In this document: positions 7,642-15,380 of the stretch, one piece after another
Layout of the letters: the number at the start of each line of letters is the position of its first letter
Numbering within the stretch: the stretch's first letter is position 1
Assembly (NCBI GenBank): GCA_046715035.1
Contig: JBKJZR010000091.1
Location: forward strand, 1 to 37,822
DNA from: PALSA-1004 sp046715035
GTDB taxonomy: Bacteria > Pseudomonadota > Gammaproteobacteria > Burkholderiales > SG8-41
DNA length: 37,822 nt
Direction: 5' to 3'
Notes under the pieces: model-generated
Databases searched by the model: none
What the model was told of the DNA's origin: nothing
Seen by the model: the letters and a program-made list of their open reading frames with translations, nothing else
Program-made: the position numbers and the translations under genes

Positions 7642-8838
7642 CTAAGCTGCCTTGAGCTTGCCACCAGTGTTGGCTGCCAGCCCCGGAACGCGCGACGCAC
7701 TGACCAGCACGTGCCCTTCGAACAGCCGCCGCTGCGTACGGTAGAACGCGCCCTGCTCGGCGTGCCACTGTCCGTCGACCCGCCGCACCGACGCGGCGAC
7801 CACCAGCACGCCTGAAGGCATGGCGATTCTGATTTCGGCGTGCGGATCGGGGTTCAGACGAGCGACCTCATTGACCACGCTGCCTTCGATGCGCGCGGCG
7901 ACAGCCATGCACAACGACACGGTCAGCGGCAACGCACGGTGCGGCTGGCCGTTGGAAATCATGCGGCCGGTCAAATCCACGCCGTCGGCCTCGATCGTCG
8001 CGCCGGAGAGCGATTGCGCGAACTGCGGCCCCGACACGAATCCAACGAACGGCACGGTGCGTTTCTGCGCCGCCTCGGTTTGATCGCGCGCTATTCCCAT
8101 CGCCACGGAGGCGGCGAGGCGGATGCGCGCGAGCTTATCGAGCAGCTCGGCCGAGGCATCGAGCGCTTCCGGCATTTCGGTGCCGGTGAGCCCGAGATCC
8201 CCGGCGTTCAGAAAGCACGTCGCGTTCGCGGCATCGACCAGCGATACCCGAAACCTGCCCACGCCGGGCACGTCCAGCATGTCCGTGACATTACCGGTAG
8301 GCAGCAGCTTACCCGTGGTGGCGCCCCCCGGATCGCGGAACTCGAGGCGCACGGGGGCGCCGGTGCCGGCGACGCCCGGGATCGCAAGGTCGCCATCGAC
8401 AGCCGCGAGACCGTCATCGAGCGCGAAATGCGCATGGATGATCTTGTGGGTATTGGTGTTGTGAATGCGCACCAGCGCTTCCTTGCCGGAAACCTTGACC
8501 AAGCCGGTATCGACCGCGAACGGGCCGATCGCCGAAGACATGTTGCCGCAGTTCCCGCTGTAGTCGACCTTCGCCTCCTTGACCTGCACTTGCGCAAACG
8601 TGTAATCGACGTCCGCGTCGGGCCGCGACGCAGGGCCGACGATGCATACCTTCGACAGCGATGAGACACCGCCGCCCATGCCGTCGAGCTGGCGTCCGAA
8701 AGGGTCGGGACTGCCGATTGCGGCCAGAAAGATCTCATCCCATCGCGAGCGCTCGGCAGGAAGATCGCTTTGGTGCACCACGATGGCGTTGCTGGTGCCC
8801 CCGCGCATGAACACGGCGGTAATTTTGAGTTGCTTCAT
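7642..8838 (-). CDS. PrpF-family isomerase/tautomerase
   Basis: A 398-residue protein of the PrpF family (2-methylaconitate cis-trans isomerase and 4-oxalomesaconate tautomerase type, diaminopimelate epimerase-like fold). Visible signatures are FMRGGTSNAIVV near the N-terminus, GGGVSSLSK, and SGNCGNMSSAIGPFAV carrying the candidate catalytic cysteine. The chosen start MKQLKITAV at 8838 has GGAGG six bases upstream; a second ATG at 8850 overlaps that site and is less likely. It is transcribed away from a class II aldolase-Bug gene pair through a shared 204-bp region. Family members isomerise unsaturated tricarboxylates or dicarboxylates in methylcitrate or aromatic ring-cleavage pathways. Which one applies here is not determined. 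Confidence 0.92.
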   Translation of the reverse strand: MKQLKITAVFMRGGTSNAIVVHQSDLPAERSRWDEIFLAAIGSPDPFGRQLDGMGGGVSSLSKVCIVGPASRPDADVDYTFAQVQVKEAKVDYSGNCGNMSSAIGPFAVDTGLVKVSGKEALVRIHNTNTHKIIHAHFALDDGLAAVDGDLAIPGVAGTGAPVRLEFRDPGGATTGKLLPTGNVTDMLDVPGVGRFRVSLVDAANATCFLNAGDLGLTGTEMPEALDASAELLDKLARIRLAASVAMGIARDQTEAAQKRTVPFVGFVSGPQFAQSLSGATIEADGVDLTGRMISNGQPHRALPLTVSLCMAVAARIEGSVVNEVARLNPDPHAEIRIAMPSGVLVVAASVRRVDGQWHAEQGAFYRTQRRLFEGHVLVSASRVPGLAANTGGKLKAA

Positions 8839-8956
8839 GGCAGCCTCCATTGATTGAGCGGCGCGGCAGCGCCGTCGCGCCCCGGGCAGGCAGCTCGTCG
8901 AAGCCTGCTCATCCTGGTGTGTCGCGGTGTCGGCGCGAGCGCGGGGAGCTCGGCGA

Positions 8957-8965
8957 AGTATAACA
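8957..8965 (-). promoter_or_regulatory. Extended -10 promoter element for the PrpF-like gene
   Basis: On the minus strand this reads TGTTATACT, a TGn extension followed by TATACT (five of six to TATAAT). No good -35 hexamer is seen, as expected for extended -10 promoters. It sits 119 bp upstream of the PrpF-like start and faces away from the aldolase promoter. Confidence 0.45.
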
Positions 8966-9004
8966 AACCCGGTGCGGCCGCCCTTCGAGTGGGACGTTCG
9001 ATTT

Positions 9005-9013
9005 TGCTACAAT
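9005..9013 (+). promoter_or_regulatory. Extended -10 promoter element for aldolase-Bug operon
   Basis: TGCTACAAT gives a TGn extension plus TACAAT (five of six), 29 bp before the aldolase ATG at 9043. The -35 region is weak. It forms a divergent pair with the minus-strand element at 8957-8965. Confidence 0.5.
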
Positions 9014-9042
9014 CCGCCATCGCGCACCGGGGGGGACCCATC

Positions 9043-9867
9043 ATGAAAACGGCATCCAGGAAATCGAACGTCACGCGTCTGCGCGCGGTCGGCAAGCCGC
9101 GGCTGCGCACGGTGCGCAACCGCGTCGAAAGCGCTGAATGGCAGGCGCGGCTCGATCTCGCGGCCGCGTATCGCCTGACAGCGCTGATGGGCTGGACGGA
9201 TATGCTGGGCACGCACATTTCCTGCCGTGTCCCCGACACTGCAAACCAGTTCCTGATCAATCCTTACGGCCTGCTGTTCGAGGAGATCACGGCGTCGTCG
9301 CTCATCAAGATCGATGTCGACGGCAACAAACTCTCCGAGTCGCCCTACGAAGTCAACACGGCGGGCTTTACGATCCACAGCGCAATTCACATCGGGCGCG
9401 AAGACGCGCATGCCGTCATGCACCTGCACACAGGCTACGGCGTCGCGGTCGCGACGCAGCGCGAGGGGCTGCTGCCGATCACGCAGCAGGCGCTCACCGC
9501 GCTCAGCCTCGTGCGCTACCACGATTACGAAGGCGTAGCGCTCGATACGGGTGAGCGCGAGCGGCTTGTCGCGGATTTGGGCGACGGCGGCCTGCTGATC
9601 CTGCGCAATCACGGCACGCTCAGCGTCGGCGCCACCGTGGGCGAGATGTTTCACCGCATGTACCGGCTCGAGCGCGCGTGCAAATTCCAGATCCTCGCGC
9701 AGAGCGGCGGCGCCGAAATCAACGCGCTGCCGCGGGAAATCATCGATCACACACTGGGCCAGGGCAGGCAGCTCTATTCGCAGGGGGGCATGAGCGAGGG
9801 CGGCAGGCTCGTGTGGGCTGCGCTCAAGCGCAAGCTCGATCGAGAAGACCCCGGCTACGCGGTTTGA
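9043..9867 (+). CDS. Class II aldolase/adducin-family protein
   Basis: A 274-residue protein with the class II aldolase/adducin fold. It contains THISCRVPD, the zinc-binding pair in VMHLHTGYG, and the third histidine in LRNHGTLSVGAT. Family members are metal-dependent aldolases or epimerases (fuculose-phosphate aldolase, ribulose-phosphate epimerase) or decarboxylase-like relatives. About 35 basic, poorly conserved residues (MKTASRKSNVTRLR) precede the domain. The ATG at 9043 follows a GGGGGGA purine run with an 8-nt spacer. The Bug gene begins four bases after its stop, so the two are co-transcribed. Together with the divergent PrpF-like isomerase this suggests catabolism of a hydroxy or oxo carboxylic acid taken up via the Bug protein; that link is inference. 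Confidence 0.92.
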   Translation: MKTASRKSNVTRLRAVGKPRLRTVRNRVESAEWQARLDLAAAYRLTALMGWTDMLGTHISCRVPDTANQFLINPYGLLFEEITASSLIKIDVDGNKLSESPYEVNTAGFTIHSAIHIGREDAHAVMHLHTGYGVAVATQREGLLPITQQALTALSLVRYHDYEGVALDTGERERLVADLGDGGLLILRNHGTLSVGATVGEMFHRMYRLERACKFQILAQSGGAEINALPREIIDHTLGQGRQLYSQGGMSEGGRLVWAALKRKLDREDPGYAV

Positions 9868-9871
9868 ACGC

Positions 9872-10840
9872 ATGCGGGTATTGCCACCCTGCATCGCGTT
9901 CGCACTGCTCAGTGTCGCCACCGCTGCGCCAGCGCAACCCGTCTATCCTCTCAAGGCGATCCGCTTCGTCGTGCCGTTCCCCGCGGGGGGCCCGCTCGAT
10001 GTCGTGGCTCGCGCCATTGGCCAGGAACTGAACAAAAGCTGGGGACAGCAAGTCATCGTCGATAATCGACCGGGCGCAGGCGGCAATATCGGCGCGGATT
10101 TCGTCGCCAAGTCCGTCCCTGACGGCTACACCATACTGATGGGCGCGGTGAGCACCCACGCCATCAATCCCACGCTATACAGCAAGCTGCCGTACGACCC
10201 GCTTCGCGACTTTGCGCCGGTGACGCTCGTGACCACGGTGCCCAACGTGCTCGTGCTGCACCCTTCTGTTCCCGCGCGCAGCGTGAAAGAGCTGATCGCC
10301 GTTGCGAAGTCCAGGCCGGGCGCGCTCAATTTTGCCTCCGGCAGCACGGGCAGCGCAGGCCACCTCGCGGGTGAGCTCTTCAACACCATGGCCGCAGTGG
10401 CCATGGTGCACATTCCCTACAAAGGCGCGGCGCCTGCCGTCGTCGACCTGCTCGCAGGCCACGTATCGGTGATGTTCGACAACATGTCTTCGGCGCTGCC
10501 TCACGTCAAATCCGGCCGGGTGCGCGCGCTCGCGGTAACCACGCTCCAGCGCTCGCCGATGTTGCCGGCGCTGCCGACGATCAGCGAATCGGGATTGGCG
10601 GGATTCGACGTGAGCACGTGGTTCGGCGTATTTGCACCCGGCGCTACGCCGCCCGAAACGATCGCGAAACTGAATACCGAGATCGTGCGCATACTCGCGA
10701 CTGCGGAGATGAAGGAGCGGTTGGCTGCGCTCGGCGCCGAGCCGGCGGGCAACAAGCCGGAAGAATTCGCGGCTTTCATCAAGTCGGAGATTACGAAGTA
10801 CGCAAAAGTGATACGCGCTTCCGGAGCGAAAGCCGATTAG
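9872..10840 (+). CDS. Bug/TctC-family binding protein
   Basis: A 322-residue Bug protein with a short signal peptide (MRVLPPCIAFALLSVATAAPA-Q). The mature motifs are VYPLKAIRFVVPFPAGGPLD, IVDNRPGAGGNIGADF, VPDGYT, HIPYKGAAPAVVDLLAGH and the C-terminal KYAKVIRASGAKAD. The start lies four bases after the aldolase stop with no independent Shine-Dalgarno, which indicates translational coupling in one operon. The binding protein would deliver the substrate used by the aldolase or the neighbouring isomerase. The permease partners TctA and TctB are not nearby. All family landmarks are intact. Confidence 0.95.
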   Translation: MRVLPPCIAFALLSVATAAPAQPVYPLKAIRFVVPFPAGGPLDVVARAIGQELNKSWGQQVIVDNRPGAGGNIGADFVAKSVPDGYTILMGAVSTHAINPTLYSKLPYDPLRDFAPVTLVTTVPNVLVLHPSVPARSVKELIAVAKSRPGALNFASGSTGSAGHLAGELFNTMAAVAMVHIPYKGAAPAVVDLLAGHVSVMFDNMSSALPHVKSGRVRALAVTTLQRSPMLPALPTISESGLAGFDVSTWFGVFAPGATPPETIAKLNTEIVRILATAEMKERLAALGAEPAGNKPEEFAAFIKSEITKYAKVIRASGAKAD

Positions 10841-11204
10841 CAACTCAGGTCCGAAGGCCCCGTTGGTCGTAGATTTGAGATCGTCATTCCTGTGAAAACA
10901 GCAATCCAGCGCGTTTGACCTGCTGGATGTCAGCTACGCTGGCAAGGCGGCTTTTTTCACACCTTACAGGCAAGAGTCCGGCAGTGCGTCGCCTGCGGCG
11001 ATGCCGTGTCGAGGGGTATGTCAGGCCGCCTCGCCCGCGTGCGCGATCGCTCCAAGAAGATGACACGGTCGCTGGAGATTCAAATCACCATGCGCGGCCG
11101 CCGCGGCGTATGGGTCATCGGTCATAATCCGGCCCTGATTCAGGGCTGACCGTTGCCGGCGTGCGTGCCGGATCAGCGGGCAGCTTTATCGATACGGGAT
11201 ACGC
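10841..11204. other. Intergenic region with a REP-like sequence
   Basis: 364 bp without a convincing gene between the Bug gene and the MFS gene. Short open frames here lack ribosome binding sites and recognisable protein signatures. It contains the decayed REP-like copy at 10882-10926 and a CATAAT hexamer near 11124, possibly a weak promoter for the MFS gene. Confidence 0.5.
10882..10926. repeat. Decayed REP-like intergenic repeat
   Basis: CGTCATTCCTGTGAAAACAG followed by CAATCCAG resembles the common CGTCATTCCCGCGAAAGCGGGAATCCAG dispersed element of proteobacteria, with several substitutions. The facing half survives only as CTGGAT at about 10921-10926, so the palindrome is largely eroded. 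Confidence 0.5.
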
Positions 11205-12356
11205 GTGTACCTGATTGTGTTCTTGAACGTGATCGTTCACGGCTGCTTTACCGGCAGCCGCCTGGTCATGGCGCTGCTCGCCATCGAACTGGGCGCCGAT
11301 GCGCTGGCGATCGGTCTGATGGTTGCGCTGTACTCGGTCCCTCCCCTGCTCCTCGGGGTCTACTCGGGAAAGCTGTCCGACCGTTACGGTGTGCGCCCGC
11401 CGATGCTCGCCGGCACCCTACTGTGCGGCGCGGGTTTGCTGCTGCCTTACCTGTGGCAGAACATCGCAGCGCTTTACGTCTCCGCCGCAGTTATCGGCAC
11501 GGGCTTCGTGTTCTACAACGTGTCGGTGCAAAATCTGGCGGGCGGCTGGGGGCCGCGTACGGAACGCGCCAAAAACTTCAGCACCCTGTCGCTGGGCTAT
11601 TCGATATCGAGCCTCGCGGGTCCGCTCGCCGTGGGCTATACGATCGAATACGTGAGCCACGCGGCCGCCTATCTCGTGCTGAGCCTCAGCACCCTCGCGG
11701 CGGTCGCCGTGCTGATATTCTGGGGCAAGCTGAAGGCGCTCAAACTGCCGCAATCGACCGGGGGCGAACACAGCGCTTTTGAACTGTTGCGACTGCCCGA
11801 GCTGCGCAAGACGCTGATCATCGGGGCGATGGTGGTGACCGGCTGGGATCTGTACATGTTCTACCTGCCGATCTACGCCCACTCGATCGGTCTTACGGCA
11901 TCGACCATCGGCATCATTCTGGGGGCCTTCGCGGTGGCGACCTTCATCGTGCGCTTCTGCCTGCCCGCACTCACGGGCCGCTACACCTCGCCACGCGTGC
12001 TCGCAGTTTCGATGTTCAGCGGTGCCGCGATGTTCCTGCTGTTTCCCTGGGTAAAGGACGCCGCAGTGCTGGGCGCGCTGTCGTTCATGATTGGGCTCGC
12101 GCTCGGCTGCGGCCAACCCGTGACGCTGCTGCTCTCCTACAACCGCTCGCCCGCGGGGCGCACCGGCGAAGTCACGGGAGTCCGCTTTGCGCTCAATCAC
12201 CTCGCCCACACGGGAGTGCCGATCATTTCGGGCGCGCTGGGCTCGGCTTTCGGCGTAGCGCCCGTGTTCGTGATGATCGCGGCAGTGATGGTCGCGAGCG
12301 GTTACCTCGGAGCCAAGGTGCGGCGGGGCAGCGAAACGCCCGCGCCTCCAGGCTGA
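11205..12356 (+). CDS. MFS transporter
   Basis: A 383-residue major facilitator superfamily protein. The GTG at 11205 is the first possible start after an in-frame TGA at 11136-11138. Helix 1 begins almost at once (MYLIVFLNVIVHGCF), and the diagnostic loop GKLSDRYGVRPPMLAGT lies between helices 2 and 3. A central charged loop (STGGEHSAFELLRLPELRK) divides two six-helix halves. Substrate and direction cannot be predicted. It is distinct from the Fsr-like MFS protein at 6410-7594. It lies between two Bug genes, separated by long gaps (364 and 300 bp) that suggest independent transcription. The N-terminus has no cytoplasmic lead residues, so the start is slightly uncertain. Confidence 0.87.
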   Translation: MYLIVFLNVIVHGCFTGSRLVMALLAIELGADALAIGLMVALYSVPPLLLGVYSGKLSDRYGVRPPMLAGTLLCGAGLLLPYLWQNIAALYVSAAVIGTGFVFYNVSVQNLAGGWGPRTERAKNFSTLSLGYSISSLAGPLAVGYTIEYVSHAAAYLVLSLSTLAAVAVLIFWGKLKALKLPQSTGGEHSAFELLRLPELRKTLIIGAMVVTGWDLYMFYLPIYAHSIGLTASTIGIILGAFAVATFIVRFCLPALTGRYTSPRVLAVSMFSGAAMFLLFPWVKDAAVLGALSFMIGLALGCGQPVTLLLSYNRSPAGRTGEVTGVRFALNHLAHTGVPIISGALGSAFGVAPVFVMIAAVMVASGYLGAKVRRGSETPAPPG

Positions 12357-12494
12357 ATCATCCTGCTTTACGCCGCGCCGCACTCCTGCCTGCGAGCCGG
12401 CAAAACACCGCACCCGACATGAGTTCCGAGCCGGGCGGATGTGTACGAGCGGGTTTTGGCGTGTGCCAGGCAAGGCGTGGATGACGCTGGACGA

Positions 12495-12524
12495 ATGACA
12501 GCGCGGTTGCCGCTCATTTACAAT
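12495..12524 (+). promoter_or_regulatory. Sigma-70 type promoter for Bug gene at 12657
   Basis: ATGACA (12495-12500, five of six to TTGACA) and TACAAT (12519-12524, five of six to TATAAT) are separated by 18 bp. They lie 132 bp upstream of the Bug start, implying a leader of about 125 nt. The rest of the 12357-12656 gap contains nothing recognisable. Confidence 0.55.
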
Positions 12525-12656
12525 GAGCTGTCCGTCGATGAGCTGCGTAAGAGACGATAATCGCATGCAGATGCCGCTGCTGCAGCCATAACTGTTACCT
12601 GCGCGCATGGCCAGACGTTATACCCCAAGATCGGGAAAATTCCAGCGAGGAGGAAC

Positions 12657-13643
12657 ATGCCGGCATTTACGCGCATCACTTTGGCAATCGGAACAGCGCT
12701 GGTCGCGCTGGCGTGCGGCACTGCCGTCGCGCAGAAAGGCACCGAGACTTATCCCAGCAAGCCGATCCGCATGCTGGTACCGTTCGCACCTGGCGGCGGC
12801 ACCGATATCGTGGCGCGGTTGCTGGCGCAGAAAGCCACCGAGGCGTTCAAGCAAGCGGTTGTCGTCGACAATCGGGCCGGCGGCGGTGGCACGATCGGCG
12901 CCGAGACTGCCGCGCGCGCCACACCCGACGGGTATACGCTCATTACGGTGTCAGGCAGCTACGCGACCAACGCGGCGCTCTTCAAATTGCCGTACGATCC
13001 CGTCAATGACATAGCGCCGATCGCGCTCATCGGCGAGACGGCGTTTCTGCTATCGCTGCATCCGGGCGTGCCAGTCAAGAGCGTCAAGGAGCTGATCGCG
13101 CTCGCCAAGGCAAGCCCGGGATCGATCAACTACGCGTCCACCGGCACGGGCGGCATCACGCATCTGGCGACCGAGCTCTTCAACATGATGGCGGACACGA
13201 AAATGACGCACGTCCCTTACAAGGGCACGGGCCCCGCGCTGAACGATCTGCTGGGCGGCCAGATCCAGCTTATTTTCGGCAGCGCACCGTCGCTGATCCC
13301 GCAGGTGCGCGGCAACCGCCTGCGGGCGATCGCGGTGACCACCAGCAAACGCTCGGCCGCCGTGCCCGATATTCCGACGGTCGCCGAAGCCGGTGTGCCG
13401 GGTTATGAGGTGGTCCTCTGGTATGGCGTGTGGGGTCCCAAAGGATTGTCCAAGGACATCGTTACGCGCTGGAACAGGGAAGTCCGCAGCGCGCTCAAGC
13501 TGCCCGACATGAAGGAACGGCTCGCCTCGGAGGGCCTCGAGATCGCAGACGGTCCGCCGGAGCTGTTTCAAACGGCCGTCAAGCGCGATGTCGCGAAGTG
13601 GACCAAGGTCGTGAAGGAAGCAAACGTCAAAGTCATTCAGTAA
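12657..13643 (+). CDS. Bug/TctC-family binding protein, monocistronic
   Basis: A 328-residue periplasmic binding protein. The signal peptide ends ACGTAVA-Q, followed by TYPSKPIRMLVPFAPGGGTD, VVDNRAGGGGTIGAE, TPDGYT, HVPYKGTGPALNDLLGGQ and the terminal KWTKVVKEANVKVIQ. DNRAGGGG replaces the usual DNRPGAGG. The ATG has an excellent Shine-Dalgarno (GAGGAGG, spacer about 4). A promoter is visible upstream and a strong intrinsic terminator follows 20 bp after the stop, so it appears to be a single-gene transcription unit. Orphan Bug genes of this kind are typical of lineages with expanded families. The ligand is unknown. Confidence 0.95.
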   Translation: MPAFTRITLAIGTALVALACGTAVAQKGTETYPSKPIRMLVPFAPGGGTDIVARLLAQKATEAFKQAVVVDNRAGGGGTIGAETAARATPDGYTLITVSGSYATNAALFKLPYDPVNDIAPIALIGETAFLLSLHPGVPVKSVKELIALAKASPGSINYASTGTGGITHLATELFNMMADTKMTHVPYKGTGPALNDLLGGQIQLIFGSAPSLIPQVRGNRLRAIAVTTSKRSAAVPDIPTVAEAGVPGYEVVLWYGVWGPKGLSKDIVTRWNREVRSALKLPDMKERLASEGLEIADGPPELFQTAVKRDVAKWTKVVKEANVKVIQ

Positions 13644-13662
13644 CGCAGTGTCGGCTCCATGC

Positions 13663-13691
13663 AAAACGCCCGGCACTGCCGGGCGTTTTTT
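13663..13691. terminator. Bidirectional intrinsic terminator
   Basis: CGCCCGGC (13667-13674), loop ACT and GCCGGGCG (13678-13685) form a perfect 8-bp GC stem, flanked by AAAA before and a run of six T after. It sits between the convergent Bug gene (plus) and the metallo-beta-lactamase-fold gene (minus), and could serve both directions. Confidence 0.9.
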
Positions 13692-13706
13692 GCGTGTGCA
13701 TACACG

Positions 13707-14540
13707 CTATAAGCCGCGCAGGGTCCAGCAGTCGCCGAGCTGGCGCACCCTGCCCGCGCTTTCGAGCTTGATCAGGTGGGCGTGAAGCGAGCGGCGCGCG
13801 ACCACGTGGAGCCGCTGCGGCGTATCGGCATAAACCGTCGCCACCAGCTCGTCGAGCGTCGCCGGATCGTGGGCGCTGAATGCGTCGACCACCTTCTGCT
13901 CGCGCCGCAGCCGGTGCGCAATGAGCCGCCGCACCTCATCGTGCGGGGTATCGATCGGGTGGCCGTGGCCGGGTGCGATGCGCTTGAGCTCCAGCGCGAA
14001 AAGCGCTTCCAGTGACGCCAGGTAGGCGATCATGTCGCCATCGGGCGGCGAGATCACCACGGTCGAGCCCTGCATCACGTGATCGCCGGTGAACAGCACC
14101 TGCTCGTTCTCGAGCAGGTAGCACGTATGGTTGGACGCGTGGCCGGGCGTATGGATGGCGCGCAGCGCGAAATCATCCCCATCAAGGACTTCGCCAGCGG
14201 CGAGCACGCGGTCGGGCGCGAACGCGAGATCCTGGCTGGTGCCCGGTGGCGCGTGCCTGCCGATCAATTGTGCGCCCGTCGCGGCCTTGAGGGCGCGTGC
14301 GCCGGGGGAATGATCGAGATGGGTGTGCGTGCAGAGTATCCACCGCAAACGATCACCGACCGTTGCGCGCATGACATCGAGATGCGCGTCGCTTTCCGGA
14401 CCGGGATCGATCAGGGCGAGCTGCGCGCTGCCGACGATGTACGTGTTGGTGCCCGGGCCGGTCATCATGCCCGGATTCGGGGCGGTCACCCGCCTCACCA
14501 GGGGCGAGAGCCGCACGACCTCACCCGGGACGATCGGCAT
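13707..14540 (-). CDS. Metallo-beta-lactamase-fold hydrolase, LACTB2-like
   Basis: A 277-residue MBL-fold protein. The metal-binding motif THTHLDH spans residues 71-77, followed by HTPGHASNHTCYLLE and FTGDHVMQG. A C-terminal region of about 70 residues (RRLIAHRLRREQKVVDAF onward) matches the winged-helix extension of the LACTB2-like group. Such enzymes hydrolyse thioesters, esters or RNA; the substrate here is open. The chosen ATG at 14540 overlaps the Nudix gene stop (TGATG), indicating translational coupling. A GTG at 14552 is an alternative start four codons upstream. It is the last gene of a long minus-strand run and is followed by an intrinsic terminator. Confidence 0.9.
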   Translation of the reverse strand: MPIVPGEVVRLSPLVRRVTAPNPGMMTGPGTNTYIVGSAQLALIDPGPESDAHLDVMRATVGDRLRWILCTHTHLDHSPGARALKAATGAQLIGRHAPPGTSQDLAFAPDRVLAAGEVLDGDDFALRAIHTPGHASNHTCYLLENEQVLFTGDHVMQGSTVVISPPDGDMIAYLASLEALFALELKRIAPGHGHPIDTPHDEVRRLIAHRLRREQKVVDAFSAHDPATLDELVATVYADTPQRLHVVARRSLHAHLIKLESAGRVRQLGDCWTLRGL

Positions 14541-15367
14541 CAGATTTTCCACTCGCCCTGCCCCTCGCGCGCCGCCATCTCGTCGTAGCCGGCATCGCCC
14601 GGCATCAGGCGCGCGCCGTCCTTGCCGATGCGCGGCAGTATCGCCGGAATATTGCGCTTGGCGCGCATCGCCTGCAGCAGGGCATCGACCGTATCGAACG
14701 CGGCAAACTCCTCCAGCGTGCGCGACGTAGGCACGCGCATCTTGAACTCGTCACGGCGATGGCGGTCGAGCGCTTCCGACGGACGCATCCACACATGGCT
14801 GATCGTTTCCGTGTTGTCGTGCAACGGCACCTGACCGTGCGGCGCTTGCGCCACGAAGAAGCGCGTGTCGTAGCGGCGCGGCGCCGATACCGGCGTTATC
14901 CAGTGACTGAAGTAAACGAGCTGGTCGGCAGCCAGCGCGAGCTGCTCGCGATTGAGCACCTCGAGCATGCTGCACGCCCCGGCGTTGAGCTGGTCGCGAT
15001 GGCGGCAATAACGCTCGATCGCCTCGCTGCGCTCGAGGCTGAGCAGACTGCCCGTGACGTCGTAAGTGAGGAGCAGCCCTGCCTCCTCGAACGATTCGCG
15101 GATCGCGGCGACCCAGTAAGCCAGGCCGCCTTGCGCAACGCCGAGCACTCGGCTCGCCTGCTCATCGTTGAGCTTCGGGCTCAGGGCGTGCATTGCGGCA
15201 GCCGCGTCCTCGGCGTCGAGCGCTCCGCCCGGAAAGACATACATGCCCGGCACGAACACCGACTTCAGATTGCGCTGCATCAGCAGCACTTCGAGACCGC
15301 GCCCGGCGTCGCGCACGAGCGTCACGGTCGCAGCGGGAACCGGTGTGAGAATTGCCGTCCTGGTCAT
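14540..15367 (-). CDS. Nudix hydrolase, NUDT19/RP2p-like
   Basis: A 275-residue Nudix protein. The two halves of the Nudix box are separated by an insertion: PGGALDAEDA near residues 46-55 and RESFEEAGLLL near residues 90-100. An interrupted box of this kind is characteristic of the NUDT19 (RP2p) group, whose characterised members cleave CoA and acyl-CoA diphosphate bonds. Nucleotide or CoA-derivative hydrolysis is therefore likely but not shown. Its stop overlaps the start of the metallo-beta-lactamase-fold gene, and the dehydrogenase gene lies 13 bp upstream, so it is inside a tight operon. If both neighbours act on CoA esters, this part of the run may handle acyl-CoA turnover. Confidence 0.88.
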   Translation of the reverse strand: MTRTAILTPVPAATVTLVRDAGRGLEVLLMQRNLKSVFVPGMYVFPGGALDAEDAAAAMHALSPKLNDEQASRVLGVAQGGLAYWVAAIRESFEEAGLLLTYDVTGSLLSLERSEAIERYCRHRDQLNAGACSMLEVLNREQLALAADQLVYFSHWITPVSAPRRYDTRFFVAQAPHGQVPLHDNTETISHVWMRPSEALDRHRRDEFKMRVPTSRTLEEFAAFDTVDALLQAMRAKRNIPAILPRIGKDGARLMPGDAGYDEMAAREGQGEWKI

Positions 15368-15380
15368 GTGCGAATCGATC

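Noticed and set aside
10884..11066. 60-codon minus-strand frame in the intergenic region before the MFS gene
   Set aside because: It has Arg-rich low-complexity sequence, overlaps a decayed REP-like repeat and has no ribosome binding site.
11418..12608. 396-codon minus-strand frame opposite the second MFS gene
   Set aside because: The plus strand has clear MFS helices and loop motifs; the antisense frame is Arg/His/Gln-rich without motifs.
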